The notes under the pieces were generated by a model. That model ran no database searches and was not told where the DNA came from. It saw only the letters and a list, made by a program, of their open reading frames with translations. A program made the position numbers and the translations under genes. 64,000 nt of DNA from Dorea sp. AF36-15AT. Lineage in GTDB: Bacteria; Bacillota; Clostridia; Lachnospirales; Lachnospiraceae. Location: assembly GCF_003477705.1 (NCBI RefSeq), contig NZ_QUDV01000004.1:1-64000 (forward strand), given 5' to 3'. Each line of letters begins with the position of its first letter. The stretch's first letter is position 1. Positions 32,184-40,100 of the stretch are shown piece by piece.

Positions 32184-33914
32184 GTGAAATATCTGATACC
32201 GTATTTGAAAAAATACAAAAAAGAAAGTATACTTGCGCCGCTGTTTAAGATGCTGGAAGCATGCTTTGACTTGATCGTGCCACTGATCGTGGCAGATCTG
32301 ATCGATGTGGGAATTGCGGGCAGGGATACACATTATATACTGACACATTTCGGATTACTGCTTGTGATGGCACTGCTTGGACTTACCTGTAGCTTTACCG
32401 CACAGTATTTTGCAGCGAGAGCGGCAACGGGAACATCCGCAGGACTTCGGCATGAACTGCTGGACAAGATCCAGAGTCTCAGCCTTACAGAATTTGATCA
32501 GACAGGAGCGGCAACACTGATCACACGTATGACCAGTGATGTGAATCAGGTGCAGAATGGACTGAATATGACGCTGCGTCTGTTTATGAGGAGTCCATTC
32601 ATTGTATTCGGCGCGATGATCATGGCATTTACGATCAATGCGAAGATGGCATTGCTGTTTGTTGCAGCGATTGTGGTACTGTTTATTATCGTGTTTGGTG
32701 TAATGAAGCTGACGGCTCCGTTATATAGACGTACGCAGCAAAAGCTGGATAAGATCACCGAGGCGACAAGGGAAGATCTGACAGGTGTACGTGTGATTCG
32801 TGCATTTGGAAGAGAAGAGACGCAGATTACGAACTTTGCAGAACGCAACAGTAAGCTGCTGCACGCGCAGATTCATGTGGGAGATATGTCGGCAATCATG
32901 AATCCACTGACTTATGTGACAATTAATGCAGTTATCATTGCTGTTCTTTGGTTTGGTTCCGATATGGTAGAGGGGGGTGTGCTCTTTTCCGGAGACATCA
33001 TTGCACTGATCAACTATATTAATCAGATTCTGGTGGAACTTGTGAAGCTTGCCAACCTGATCGTTATCATCAGCAAGTCACTTGCAAGTATGGGGCGTGT
33101 CGGTCAGGTATTGGATATGGAAAGTTCAATGACCTTTGATGGAAATGCAAAAGGAACTGAGACAGCAGAGGCAGTTCGGTTTGATCATGTAGATATGCGC
33201 TATGCAGGTGCGGGAGCAGACTCTCTGACGGATATTACATTTACGGCAAAGAAAGGACAGACGATCGGAATCATCGGAGGTACGGGAAGTGGTAAATCTT
33301 CGCTGGTGCAGTTGATCCTGCGATTTTATGATGCGGCGAAGGGGAATGTCTATTTGAACGGTGAGCCGATCCAGAACTGGAGTCAGGAGGCGTTGCGGGA
33401 GAAGGTGGCAATCGTGCCTCAGAAGGCACAGCTGTTTACCGGGACAATCCGAAGTAATCTTCTAATGGGAAAAGCGGATGCTACAGAGGATGAGATGTGG
33501 AGAGCATTGGAGATTGCCCAGGCAGCTGAAGTGGTCCGCGGAAAGGCTGGTGGACTGGATGAGCCGGTAGAACAGGGCGGCGCTAATTTCTCCGGCGGAC
33601 AGAAACAGCGTCTTACCATTGCAAGAGCGTTGATCGCCCAGGCGGATATCCTGATATTAGATGACAGCTCATCAGCGCTGGATTACGCGACCGATGCGGC
33701 ACTTCGGAAAGCATTAAAAACATTGCCGGAAGAAACAACCGTGTTTATCGTCAGTCAGCGTGCAGGAACGATCGCTCATGCAGATCAGATTCTGGTACTG
33801 GATGACGGACAGATGGCAGGTATTGGCACTCACGAAGAACTGCTTGCATCTTGTCAGGTATACCGGGAGATTTATGAAAGTCAGTTTGAAAAGAAAACGG
33901 AGGCGAGATCATGA
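32184..33914 (+). CDS. ABC exporter half-transporter, subunit with degenerate ATP site
   Basis: 576 residues: six membrane segments then a nucleotide-binding domain. Walker A is GGTGSGKSS, signature FSGGQKQR. Walker B is ILILDDSSSALD, with Asp where the catalytic Glu should be, and the switch region is FIVSQRAGTI, with Gln in place of His. This matches the degenerate-site partner of heterodimeric exporters such as BmrC/LmrC. GTG 32184 follows CAGGAGAATG. It overlaps the next gene by 4 bases (ATGA), so the two are made together. Probable role: drug or peptide export. Confidence 0.9.
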   Translation: MKYLIPYLKKYKKESILAPLFKMLEACFDLIVPLIVADLIDVGIAGRDTHYILTHFGLLLVMALLGLTCSFTAQYFAARAATGTSAGLRHELLDKIQSLSLTEFDQTGAATLITRMTSDVNQVQNGLNMTLRLFMRSPFIVFGAMIMAFTINAKMALLFVAAIVVLFIIVFGVMKLTAPLYRRTQQKLDKITEATREDLTGVRVIRAFGREETQITNFAERNSKLLHAQIHVGDMSAIMNPLTYVTINAVIIAVLWFGSDMVEGGVLFSGDIIALINYINQILVELVKLANLIVIISKSLASMGRVGQVLDMESSMTFDGNAKGTETAEAVRFDHVDMRYAGAGADSLTDITFTAKKGQTIGIIGGTGSGKSSLVQLILRFYDAAKGNVYLNGEPIQNWSQEALREKVAIVPQKAQLFTGTIRSNLLMGKADATEDEMWRALEIAQAAEVVRGKAGGLDEPVEQGGANFSGGQKQRLTIARALIAQADILILDDSSSALDYATDAALRKALKTLPEETTVFIVSQRAGTIAHADQILVLDDGQMAGIGTHEELLASCQVYREIYESQFEKKTEARS

Positions 33915-35650
33915 AAGAAAAACGTACATGGAAAAAGATATTATTTCTGATCCGCCCTTATAAGTTATATGTGCTGTGCAGCCTGCTGTGTGCACTGCTC
34001 AGCGTAACGGCGAGTCTGCTGATCCCGGTGTTTACGGGGAATGTGATCGATACCTTTGCAGAAGGAGCAGCGTCGCATGGCGACCGTGATCATTATCTGC
34101 TCATCCTTGGAGTGGTAGCTGTGATCGCGGCAGCAGCGCAGTATATTATGGCGGCATTTAATAACCGGGTTACGTACCGGGTGTGCAGAGATATGCGTGA
34201 TAAGGTCAGCAGGAAAATGCATCGTCTGCCACTTGCTTATCTGGATAATCATCCGACCGGAGATCTGGTCAGCCGTATGGTAGCGGATGTGGATACCTTT
34301 GCGGACGGTCTGCTGATGGGATTTACCCAGTTATTTTCCGGAGTGATCACGATTGTAGCGATTCTTGGAATTATGCTGTATCTGAATACACTGATTGCAC
34401 TGACGGTATTGATATTGACGCCGCTGTCTATCCTGGTTGCAAGATTTATTGCTTCCGCAACTCATAAGTTTTTTGAGGCACAGGCGGCAATCCGTGGTGA
34501 GCAGACTGCCATGATCAATGAGCTGGTAGAAGGACAGCGTGTAGTCAAAGCATTTGGTCTGGAAGAGGAGAAACTTGCAGAATTCGATGAGGTAAATGAT
34601 AAATTACAACAGGTGGCGATGAAGGCAACATTCTTTTCCAGCCTGACCAATCCCAGTACCCGTCTGGTGAATAATATCGTGTATGCGGTGATTACATTGA
34701 TTGGAGCATTTTTTACAGTATCCGGCGGTATTACCATCGGGCAGTTGAGCGTGTTCCTGAATTATGCCAGTCAGTATGCGAAGCCATTTAATGAGATCAG
34801 CAGTGTGGTAACAGAGTTGCAGAATGCGATTTCCTGTGCGGAACGTATTTTTGATATTCTGGAAGAGGCAGATCAAGTGTCGGAAAAAGATCCGGCAATC
34901 AGCCCGGAGTGTAAAGGTGAGGTGGAACTTGACCACGTAGCATTCCGGTATGTGCCGGACAGACCACTGATCAAAGATCTGAATCTGAAGGTGAATTCTG
35001 GTGAGCGTGTGGCGATTGTCGGGCCGACCGGGTGTGGTAAGACAACGATCATCAATCTGCTGATGAGATTCTATGATGTGGATTCCGGTGAGATCCGTGT
35101 AGATGGCGCAGATATCCGGGATATGACAAGACATGATCTGAGGGGAAGATATGGGATGGTGCTTCAGGATACCTGGCTCTGCACCGGAACAGTTCGGGAG
35201 AATATCGCTTATGGCAAACCAGATGCCACGGAGGAAGAGGTTATAGAGGCAGCGAAGGCAGCTCATGCAGATTCCTTTATCCGCAGACTTCCGAAGGGAT
35301 ATGACACCATGATCACAGGTGGCGGCGGTAATCTGTCAGCCGGACAGAGACAGCTGTTGTGTATTGCGAGAGCCATGCTGTGTCTGCCAATGATGCTGAT
35401 TCTGGATGAAGCAACATCTTCCATTGATACACGTACGGAAATGAAGATTCAGTCTGCATTTGCAAAAATGATGAAGGGACGTACCAGCTTTATTGTAGCA
35501 CACAGACTCTCAACGATCCGAGAGGCAGATGTGATTCTGGTTATGAAAGACGGAAGTATTATCGAGCAGGGGAACCACAAAGAACTGCTGGCAGCAGGCG
35601 GTTTCTATGCGAATCTGTATAACAGTCAGTTTGTAACTGTTCAGAGCTGA
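33911..35650 (+). CDS. ABC exporter half-transporter, catalytic-site partner
   Basis: 579 residues, six membrane segments and a nucleotide-binding domain with GPTGCGKTT, Walker B LILDEATSSID (catalytic Glu present) and switch His in IVAHRLSTI. Its signature is LSAGQRQLL, changed from LSGGQ; in a heterodimer this signature faces the Walker A of the upstream subunit, so both changes fall in the same degenerate site. Together they are a BmrCD/LmrCD-like exporter. The start overlaps the first subunit by 4 bases. Confidence 0.92.
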   Translation: MKEKRTWKKILFLIRPYKLYVLCSLLCALLSVTASLLIPVFTGNVIDTFAEGAASHGDRDHYLLILGVVAVIAAAAQYIMAAFNNRVTYRVCRDMRDKVSRKMHRLPLAYLDNHPTGDLVSRMVADVDTFADGLLMGFTQLFSGVITIVAILGIMLYLNTLIALTVLILTPLSILVARFIASATHKFFEAQAAIRGEQTAMINELVEGQRVVKAFGLEEEKLAEFDEVNDKLQQVAMKATFFSSLTNPSTRLVNNIVYAVITLIGAFFTVSGGITIGQLSVFLNYASQYAKPFNEISSVVTELQNAISCAERIFDILEEADQVSEKDPAISPECKGEVELDHVAFRYVPDRPLIKDLNLKVNSGERVAIVGPTGCGKTTIINLLMRFYDVDSGEIRVDGADIRDMTRHDLRGRYGMVLQDTWLCTGTVRENIAYGKPDATEEEVIEAAKAAHADSFIRRLPKGYDTMITGGGGNLSAGQRQLLCIARAMLCLPMMLILDEATSSIDTRTEMKIQSAFAKMMKGRTSFIVAHRLSTIREADVILVMKDGSIIEQGNHKELLAAGGFYANLYNSQFVTVQS

Positions 35651-35729
35651 GCAGATTTTCAGGTGCTCTGAACAGTTGTAGATATCAGAGATATTTCGAC
35701 ATCATCAATAGAATAACGACAGAAGAGAA

Positions 35730-35759
35730 GCGCCTGCGGCAATTGCCGGGGCGCTTTTT
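35730..35759 (+). terminator. Intrinsic terminator of the ABC exporter operon
   Basis: GCGCCTGCGGC (35730-35740) pairs with GCCGGGGCGC (35745-35754) around AATT, followed by TTTTT. Confidence 0.88.
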
Positions 35760-35873
35760 CGCATACCGCAGGAGAAAAAGAAGAAACTTTGTGAAAACAG
35801 ATCTCACCGATTGCTAAAATACGCGCAGATCACGTGCTATGATAGGCGCAAATATTGGGTGAGGTGAGTATAA

Positions 35874-37019
35874 ATGGAGAGACAATTTCCAAAAAATGTA
35901 AAACAGATCGGAAATGTCAGTGACAGTCCGCGCATTTACGTGGAAGATTATGTGGAGACATTTCTGAATCAATTGGAAGAACAGGGAAGAGAAGTGACGA
36001 TAACGGCATTTTTGCTGGGAGAAAAGGTGCAGATTGAGGGAGAAGAATGTATCTTTGTGACCGGTGCCTTGCAGGTGAAGGATGGTATTTTGGAGGAAAT
36101 AGCTCCAGTGATCACGAAAGAAGAATTGGAAACGGCAAAGGTGGAGAGCCGGGAATATTTCCATGAAATGGACATTATAGGATGGTTTCAGACTGTACCG
36201 GACAGACCGCTTGCATTAAGTCGGGAAATGGCAAAAGCGCACGAAAAATTAATGCCGGAAAAGAACAGTTTATTGATCTTGAAAGGACAGGAAGAAGAAC
36301 TGTATTTTGCCTATAAATTTAAAGAACTGATGGAGATTGGCGGGCATTATATATTTTATGAAAAGAATCCGGACATGCAGAGTTACATGATCCGGGAACG
36401 CAGGCAGATTGGCGTGACACCCAGCGAAGTGGTTGAGGATCGAGCTGCAAAGGATTTTCGCAGCACCATAAAAGGGCGGATGGAAGTCAGAGAGCAGAGG
36501 CGGGAATCCAGATACGTATATCTGACAAGTGTCCTGTTAGTTGTAATAGTGCTTGCAATCGGTATCTCAACCATGAATAATTATGATAAAATGAATTCCG
36601 TGCAGAATTCGATCGAAACGTTGTCTTCGAATATGGGAGCAAACGGATCATCCGGAAAAAATGCGCAGAATAATCAGGATACACAGGAAACGCAGAGCCA
36701 GGATGCGCAGAATTCAGATGAGCAGAGTGATCAGCAGATCGCAGAGCAGACCGGGCAGGGTGACCAGGGAGAGAATGCGGGCGGAACTGATGAAGCATCG
36801 CAGGAGACGAATGGAGGAACCACACCGGATCCGTCTACGATTCAGGAGGAACTGCAGGGCTCATCTGAGGATTATTATGTGGTACAGAAGGGAGATACCC
36901 TGGATCTGATCAGCAAAAAGCTCTATGGGACAACTTCAGAAACGGATGCAATCTGCAGGATGAATGGATTAAAAGATGGGAATCTGATATTCATCGGACA
37001 GAAATTGTTATTGCCATAA
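35874..37019 (+). CDS. Membrane LysM protein with degenerate JAMM/MPN-like N-terminal domain
   Basis: 381 residues. Residues 20-170 read like a JAMM/MPN domain: IYVEDYVETFLNQL, AFLLGEKVQIEGEECIFVTGAL (Glu50), then DIIGWFQTVPDRPLALSREM where active enzymes have W-[YF]-H-x-H-P-x7-S-x2-D. Here the two His are Gln106 and Val108 and the Asp is Met119; Pro109 and Ser116 remain. A single membrane segment (about 214-232) is followed by a Gln/Asn/Ser-rich linker and a C-terminal LysM (YYVVQKGDTLDLISKKLYG to IFIGQKLLLP). So the N-part is cytoplasmic and LysM faces the wall. The JAMM reading is inference; the TM and LysM calls are firm. Confidence 0.8.
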   Translation: MERQFPKNVKQIGNVSDSPRIYVEDYVETFLNQLEEQGREVTITAFLLGEKVQIEGEECIFVTGALQVKDGILEEIAPVITKEELETAKVESREYFHEMDIIGWFQTVPDRPLALSREMAKAHEKLMPEKNSLLILKGQEEELYFAYKFKELMEIGGHYIFYEKNPDMQSYMIRERRQIGVTPSEVVEDRAAKDFRSTIKGRMEVREQRRESRYVYLTSVLLVVIVLAIGISTMNNYDKMNSVQNSIETLSSNMGANGSSGKNAQNNQDTQETQSQDAQNSDEQSDQQIAEQTGQGDQGENAGGTDEASQETNGGTTPDPSTIQEELQGSSEDYYVVQKGDTLDLISKKLYGTTSETDAICRMNGLKDGNLIFIGQKLLLP

Positions 37020-37102
37020 AAGTGTGGTATGATAAGAAAGTCTAAGTAGGCAGTAAATGGAATGTTGAATAAAACCGTTACTATAGAGTAAAGGGGATAA
37101 AA

Positions 37103-38359
37103 ATGAGACGAAAGAAGAAATCAGATATACATATAGTAGAGAATCATGAGGATGAGACCGATGCACTGATTGATGAAGTGTTGAAGGAGCTCCGGGAAGA
37201 AGATGGCGTGCAGGAGGAGATTGACGAACAGGTGCGTAAGCATAGGAAGAGTCAAAAGACAAAGAGGATTATCGCGGCGGTTCTGATCGTCGTCGTAGTT
37301 GTAGCAATGGTATTGGTGATTAATCTGAGAACCTATACGACATCCAGAGTTAGTACGACTTATGAGATCAATGCAGAAGGGAATGTAAGCTATCTGGAAT
37401 TTGGTAATGGAGTATTGAAATATAGTAAGGATGGTATCGCGCTGGTGAACCGTAAGGGTGATGAAGAGTGGAATCAACCTTATCAGATTAAGAATCCCAT
37501 TGTAAATACGTGGCAAGATGAAGCAGTGGTTGTAGCCGACAAAGGTGGCAATACGATCATGGTTATGGATAAAAAAGGTCTGAAAGGCGAGATGCAGACG
37601 GCACTTCCGGTAGAACGGGTATCCGTGTCTTCACAGGGGATTGTCTGTGCAGTACTTACGACCAATGCCTCACCGAAGCTGGTCTGCTATGATGCAGAAG
37701 GGAATGTGCTTGTAGAGCTTACCACATCTCTCTCTGGTACGGGATATCCAATGGATGTCAGTCTGTCGGAGGACGGCAAGATGCTTCTGGTATCCTATCT
37801 CAGTGTACAGAAAGGTCAGATTCTGACCAAAGTAGTATATTATAGCTTTGATGGAACCAAGGAGAAGAGTCAGGATTATGAAGTGACATCAGACGAGTAT
37901 CCTGGAGTTGTGGCTGCATCAGCATATTATATGGATGCGGATACATCAGCAGTAGTGACAGATAACAGTCTGCTCATTTACAAAGGTGCAGAGAAGCCGA
38001 AGCTTTCCAAGAATATTACAATAAATAAAAAGATCAAGAGTGCATTTCACAGTGACAAATATATCGGTCTGGTTTTAAAAAATGAAGGAAAAGGCGGATA
38101 CGAACTGTGCCTGTATAATAAATCGGGCAAGAAGATCCTGTCGGAAGACTTTACCGGTGACTATGCCAATGTGAAGATCAGTGGCAGTCAGGTGTTGATG
38201 TACGATGGTAAAAAATGTAGTGTTTATACTCGTAACGGCATTCATAAATATCAGGGTGAAGTGGATGATGTTATTCTGGAGATATTCCCTACATTCGGAG
38301 TGAACAAATATATAGTGATGAGTGCAAATGGGATGGAAGTTGTCCGGTTTGTAAAGTAA
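37103..38359 (+). CDS. DUF5711-like membrane-anchored protein, beta-propeller-like
   Basis: 418 residues. An acidic-basic cytoplasmic start (KKKSDIHIVENHEDETDALIDEVLKELREE) leads to one membrane segment (IIAAVLIVVVVVAMVLVI). The outside part has repeated short strands such as GNGVLKYSKDGIALVNRKGDEEW, GGNTIMVMDKKGLKGE and DYANVKISGSQVLMYDGKKCSVY, which look like propeller blades. It resembles the DUF5711 family, of unknown function. It lies between the LysM protein and the CvpA-like gene with gaps of 83 and 10 bases, suggesting an envelope module. Confidence 0.72.
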   Translation: MRRKKKSDIHIVENHEDETDALIDEVLKELREEDGVQEEIDEQVRKHRKSQKTKRIIAAVLIVVVVVAMVLVINLRTYTTSRVSTTYEINAEGNVSYLEFGNGVLKYSKDGIALVNRKGDEEWNQPYQIKNPIVNTWQDEAVVVADKGGNTIMVMDKKGLKGEMQTALPVERVSVSSQGIVCAVLTTNASPKLVCYDAEGNVLVELTTSLSGTGYPMDVSLSEDGKMLLVSYLSVQKGQILTKVVYYSFDGTKEKSQDYEVTSDEYPGVVAASAYYMDADTSAVVTDNSLLIYKGAEKPKLSKNITINKKIKSAFHSDKYIGLVLKNEGKGGYELCLYNKSGKKILSEDFTGDYANVKISGSQVLMYDGKKCSVYTRNGIHKYQGEVDDVILEIFPTFGVNKYIVMSANGMEVVRFVK

Positions 38360-38369
38360 GGAGAAATAT

Positions 38370-39287
38370 ATGGATAACTGGTTAGTGGCCGTTGTGGCAG
38401 GAGCTTTTTTGCTTGGTCTGATCATAGGTATTGCAAGAGGGGCGATTAAAATCACAGTATCACTTCTGGCAACAATCGTGACATTTGTGCTAGTCTTCTT
38501 TTTGACACCGTATGTGAGTAAAGGAATTACAAAGATGACACCTGCACAGGATGTTCTGGAGACGAAGATAGAGTCTACAATTGCCGGGATGGTCATGGGA
38601 GACAGCGAAGAAGGCGGAACGAACAAAGAAGACCAGATTCGGAGTGCGCTGAAAGCAGCGGGCGTGGACGAAGACAGACTAAATGAACTTGGCATTACCG
38701 TAGAAGATATTGCGAACGGTAGTATCAGCAAGAATGATCTGGCAGAAATGGGAATTTCGCGGAATATTTTGGATGGCATTAATCAGCAGAGTGCAGATAA
38801 TGGGACTGAGCCACTGGAAAACATCGAAATTCCACGAGATATGCAGATCTCGGCAATCGAGAATGCGGACATACCATCAGTATTTAAGAATCTGCTTCTG
38901 ACGAACAACAACAGTGAGATCTACGATAAGCTTGGTGTGACCGGATTCGTGAGTTATGTGTCTGCTTATATGGCAAAACTGATTATTAATGTAGCGGCAT
39001 TTCTGCTGACATTTATAGTTGTTTCGATCATACTTCGGGCGATTATTTTCTCGCTGAATGTGGTGTCAGAGCTTCCGGTAGTCGGACTGGTGAATCGCCT
39101 GGCAGGCGGTGTGCTTGGTATGCTGATGGTACTGATAATCGTGTGGCTGGTATTTCTTGTGATCACAATGTTGTACACAACCGGAATCGGAAAAAGCATG
39201 ATTGCAATGATTCAGGAAAATGAATTTCTTAAAACGATTTATGAGTATAATCCAGTGCTGAAGCTGGCGACATCCATGAAGCTGTAA
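38370..39287 (+). CDS. CvpA-family membrane protein
   Basis: 305 residues. Two N-terminal membrane segments with the CvpA look (VVAGAFLLGLIIGIARGAIKITVSLLATIVTFVLVFFLTPYVS) and two more near the C-terminus (LIINVAAFLLTFIVVSIILRAIIF, NRLAGGVLGMLMVLIIVWLVFLVITML), with a long hydrophilic loop between (about 50-190). CvpA proteins are linked to colicin V production and to envelope stress; function is not settled. It starts 10 bases after the DUF5711-like gene and ends in a strong terminator. Confidence 0.8.
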   Translation: MDNWLVAVVAGAFLLGLIIGIARGAIKITVSLLATIVTFVLVFFLTPYVSKGITKMTPAQDVLETKIESTIAGMVMGDSEEGGTNKEDQIRSALKAAGVDEDRLNELGITVEDIANGSISKNDLAEMGISRNILDGINQQSADNGTEPLENIEIPRDMQISAIENADIPSVFKNLLLTNNNSEIYDKLGVTGFVSYVSAYMAKLIINVAAFLLTFIVVSIILRAIIFSLNVVSELPVVGLVNRLAGGVLGMLMVLIIVWLVFLVITMLYTTGIGKSMIAMIQENEFLKTIYEYNPVLKLATSMKL

Positions 39288-39359
39288 AATATGCTATTGA
39301 GTATAATGGAGACAAAAACTAATGATCTCTAATGTTCAGATAGTCTGGAAAAGTTTAAG

Positions 39360-39393
39360 GAATGCTTTGAATTTTCGAAGCATTCTTTTTTTT
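39360..39393 (+). terminator. Intrinsic terminator after the CvpA-like gene
   Basis: GAATGCTT (39360-39367) pairs with AAGCATTC (39378-39385), followed by eight T. Confidence 0.92.
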
Positions 39394-39408
39394 GTGCAAT
39401 AACCAGCT

Positions 39409-39702
39409 ATGCGAGATGACCTTGCAATGAAAAAACTGGTCTGGTACTTCCGGGAGGTGAGAGTACCGTACAGGGATAGCTTTCATACAGATGCAGAAGT
39501 TAAAGGCATCGGAGAAGTGCCGATGACATTTATCAGAGCACCTTATATTGAGACAGCAGACGAGCAGGTTCAGGTGCTCGCCCATGTAGATGACAGAATT
39601 GTGGCAGTGCAGTACGGTGCGCAGATCGGCTTGTCATTTCACCCGGAACTGGATGCGGATAATCGGATTCATGAAAAATTCCTGGAATTGATAGCTGACT
39701 GA
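39409..39702 (+). pseudogene. pdxT remnant (C-terminal part of the PLP synthase glutaminase)
   Basis: The translated stretch DSFHTDAEVKGIGEVPMTFI, RAPYIETADEQVQVLAHVDD, RIVAVQYGAQIGLSFHPELD is the C-terminal half of PdxT. It keeps the His and Glu of the glutaminase triad (SFHPE) but lacks the nucleophile Cys and the whole N-terminal half. It begins just after a terminator, without a promoter or ribosome site of its own, and pdxS is not adjacent. Upstream bases in all frames hold no missing part. It is most likely a decayed or recombined fragment. The ATG shown is only the first in-frame Met. Confidence 0.85.
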
Positions 39703-39786
39703 ATCATTGACCGTCCGTTATAAAACACAGTTCGAATATAAAAACAACAATTGTAGAAAAAATTAAAAAAATTTGCAAAAACCCCT

Positions 39787-39815
39787 TGCATTTTTTCACG
39801 CAAGGGGTTATATTA
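39787..39815 (+). promoter_or_regulatory. Promoter of tRNA-Asn, inside an inverted repeat
   Basis: TTGCAT (39787-39792) and TATATT (39810-39815), spacer 17. The -35 lies within CCCCTTGC (39782-39789), which pairs with GCAAGGGG (39801-39808), so the same bases form a hairpin that could end upstream transcription. Confidence 0.75.
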
Positions 39816-39838
39816 AACGAGTGATATGAATCACGTAT

Positions 39839-39910
39839 TCCTCGATAGCTCAATGGTAGAGCACACGGCTGTTAACCGTGGGGTTGTTGGTTCGAGCCCA
39901 ACTCGGGGAG
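39839..39910 (+). tRNA. tRNA-Asn (anticodon GTT)
   Basis: 72 bases fold as a full cloverleaf. Acceptor TCCTCGA (39839-39845) pairs with TCGGGGA (39903-39909); discriminator G at 39910. The anticodon loop CTGTTAA has GTT at 39871-39873, and the T-loop has GGTTCGAGCC. CCA is not encoded. Confidence 0.97.
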
Positions 39911-39913
39911 TTT

Positions 39914-39949
39914 AAGACCTGTAAAGCATAGCTTTGCAGGTCTTTTTTT
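39914..39949 (+). terminator. Terminator of tRNA-Asn
   Basis: AAGACCTG and CAGGTCTT (39914-39921/39937-39944) pair around AAAGC/GCTTT, followed by TTTTT. Confidence 0.88.
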
Positions 39950-40100
39950 CTTCTGAATTGTGTTCCGCGCTTTTGTATTATAAGGGAAACCTGCCTCCTT
40001 AACCCTAAGGGGGGCTTGTCTGGGGTCTTTGAATTTTGATAAATTAATAGCATGAAATCTGGGATATCATCAGATCAATAACGGACAGGAGAGCAAAAGG

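Noticed and set aside
39380..39400. TGTGCAA near the pdxT remnant as a regulon member
   Set aside because: A single copy formed by a terminator T-run plus chance bases; no second repeat at 35 bases and no intact gene downstream.
39994..40013. Hairpin CCTCCTTA-ACCC-TAAGGGGG as terminator or leader of the peptide ABC operon
   Set aside because: The pairing is real but there is no T-run on either side and no link to a promoter; left as an unexplained small hairpin.
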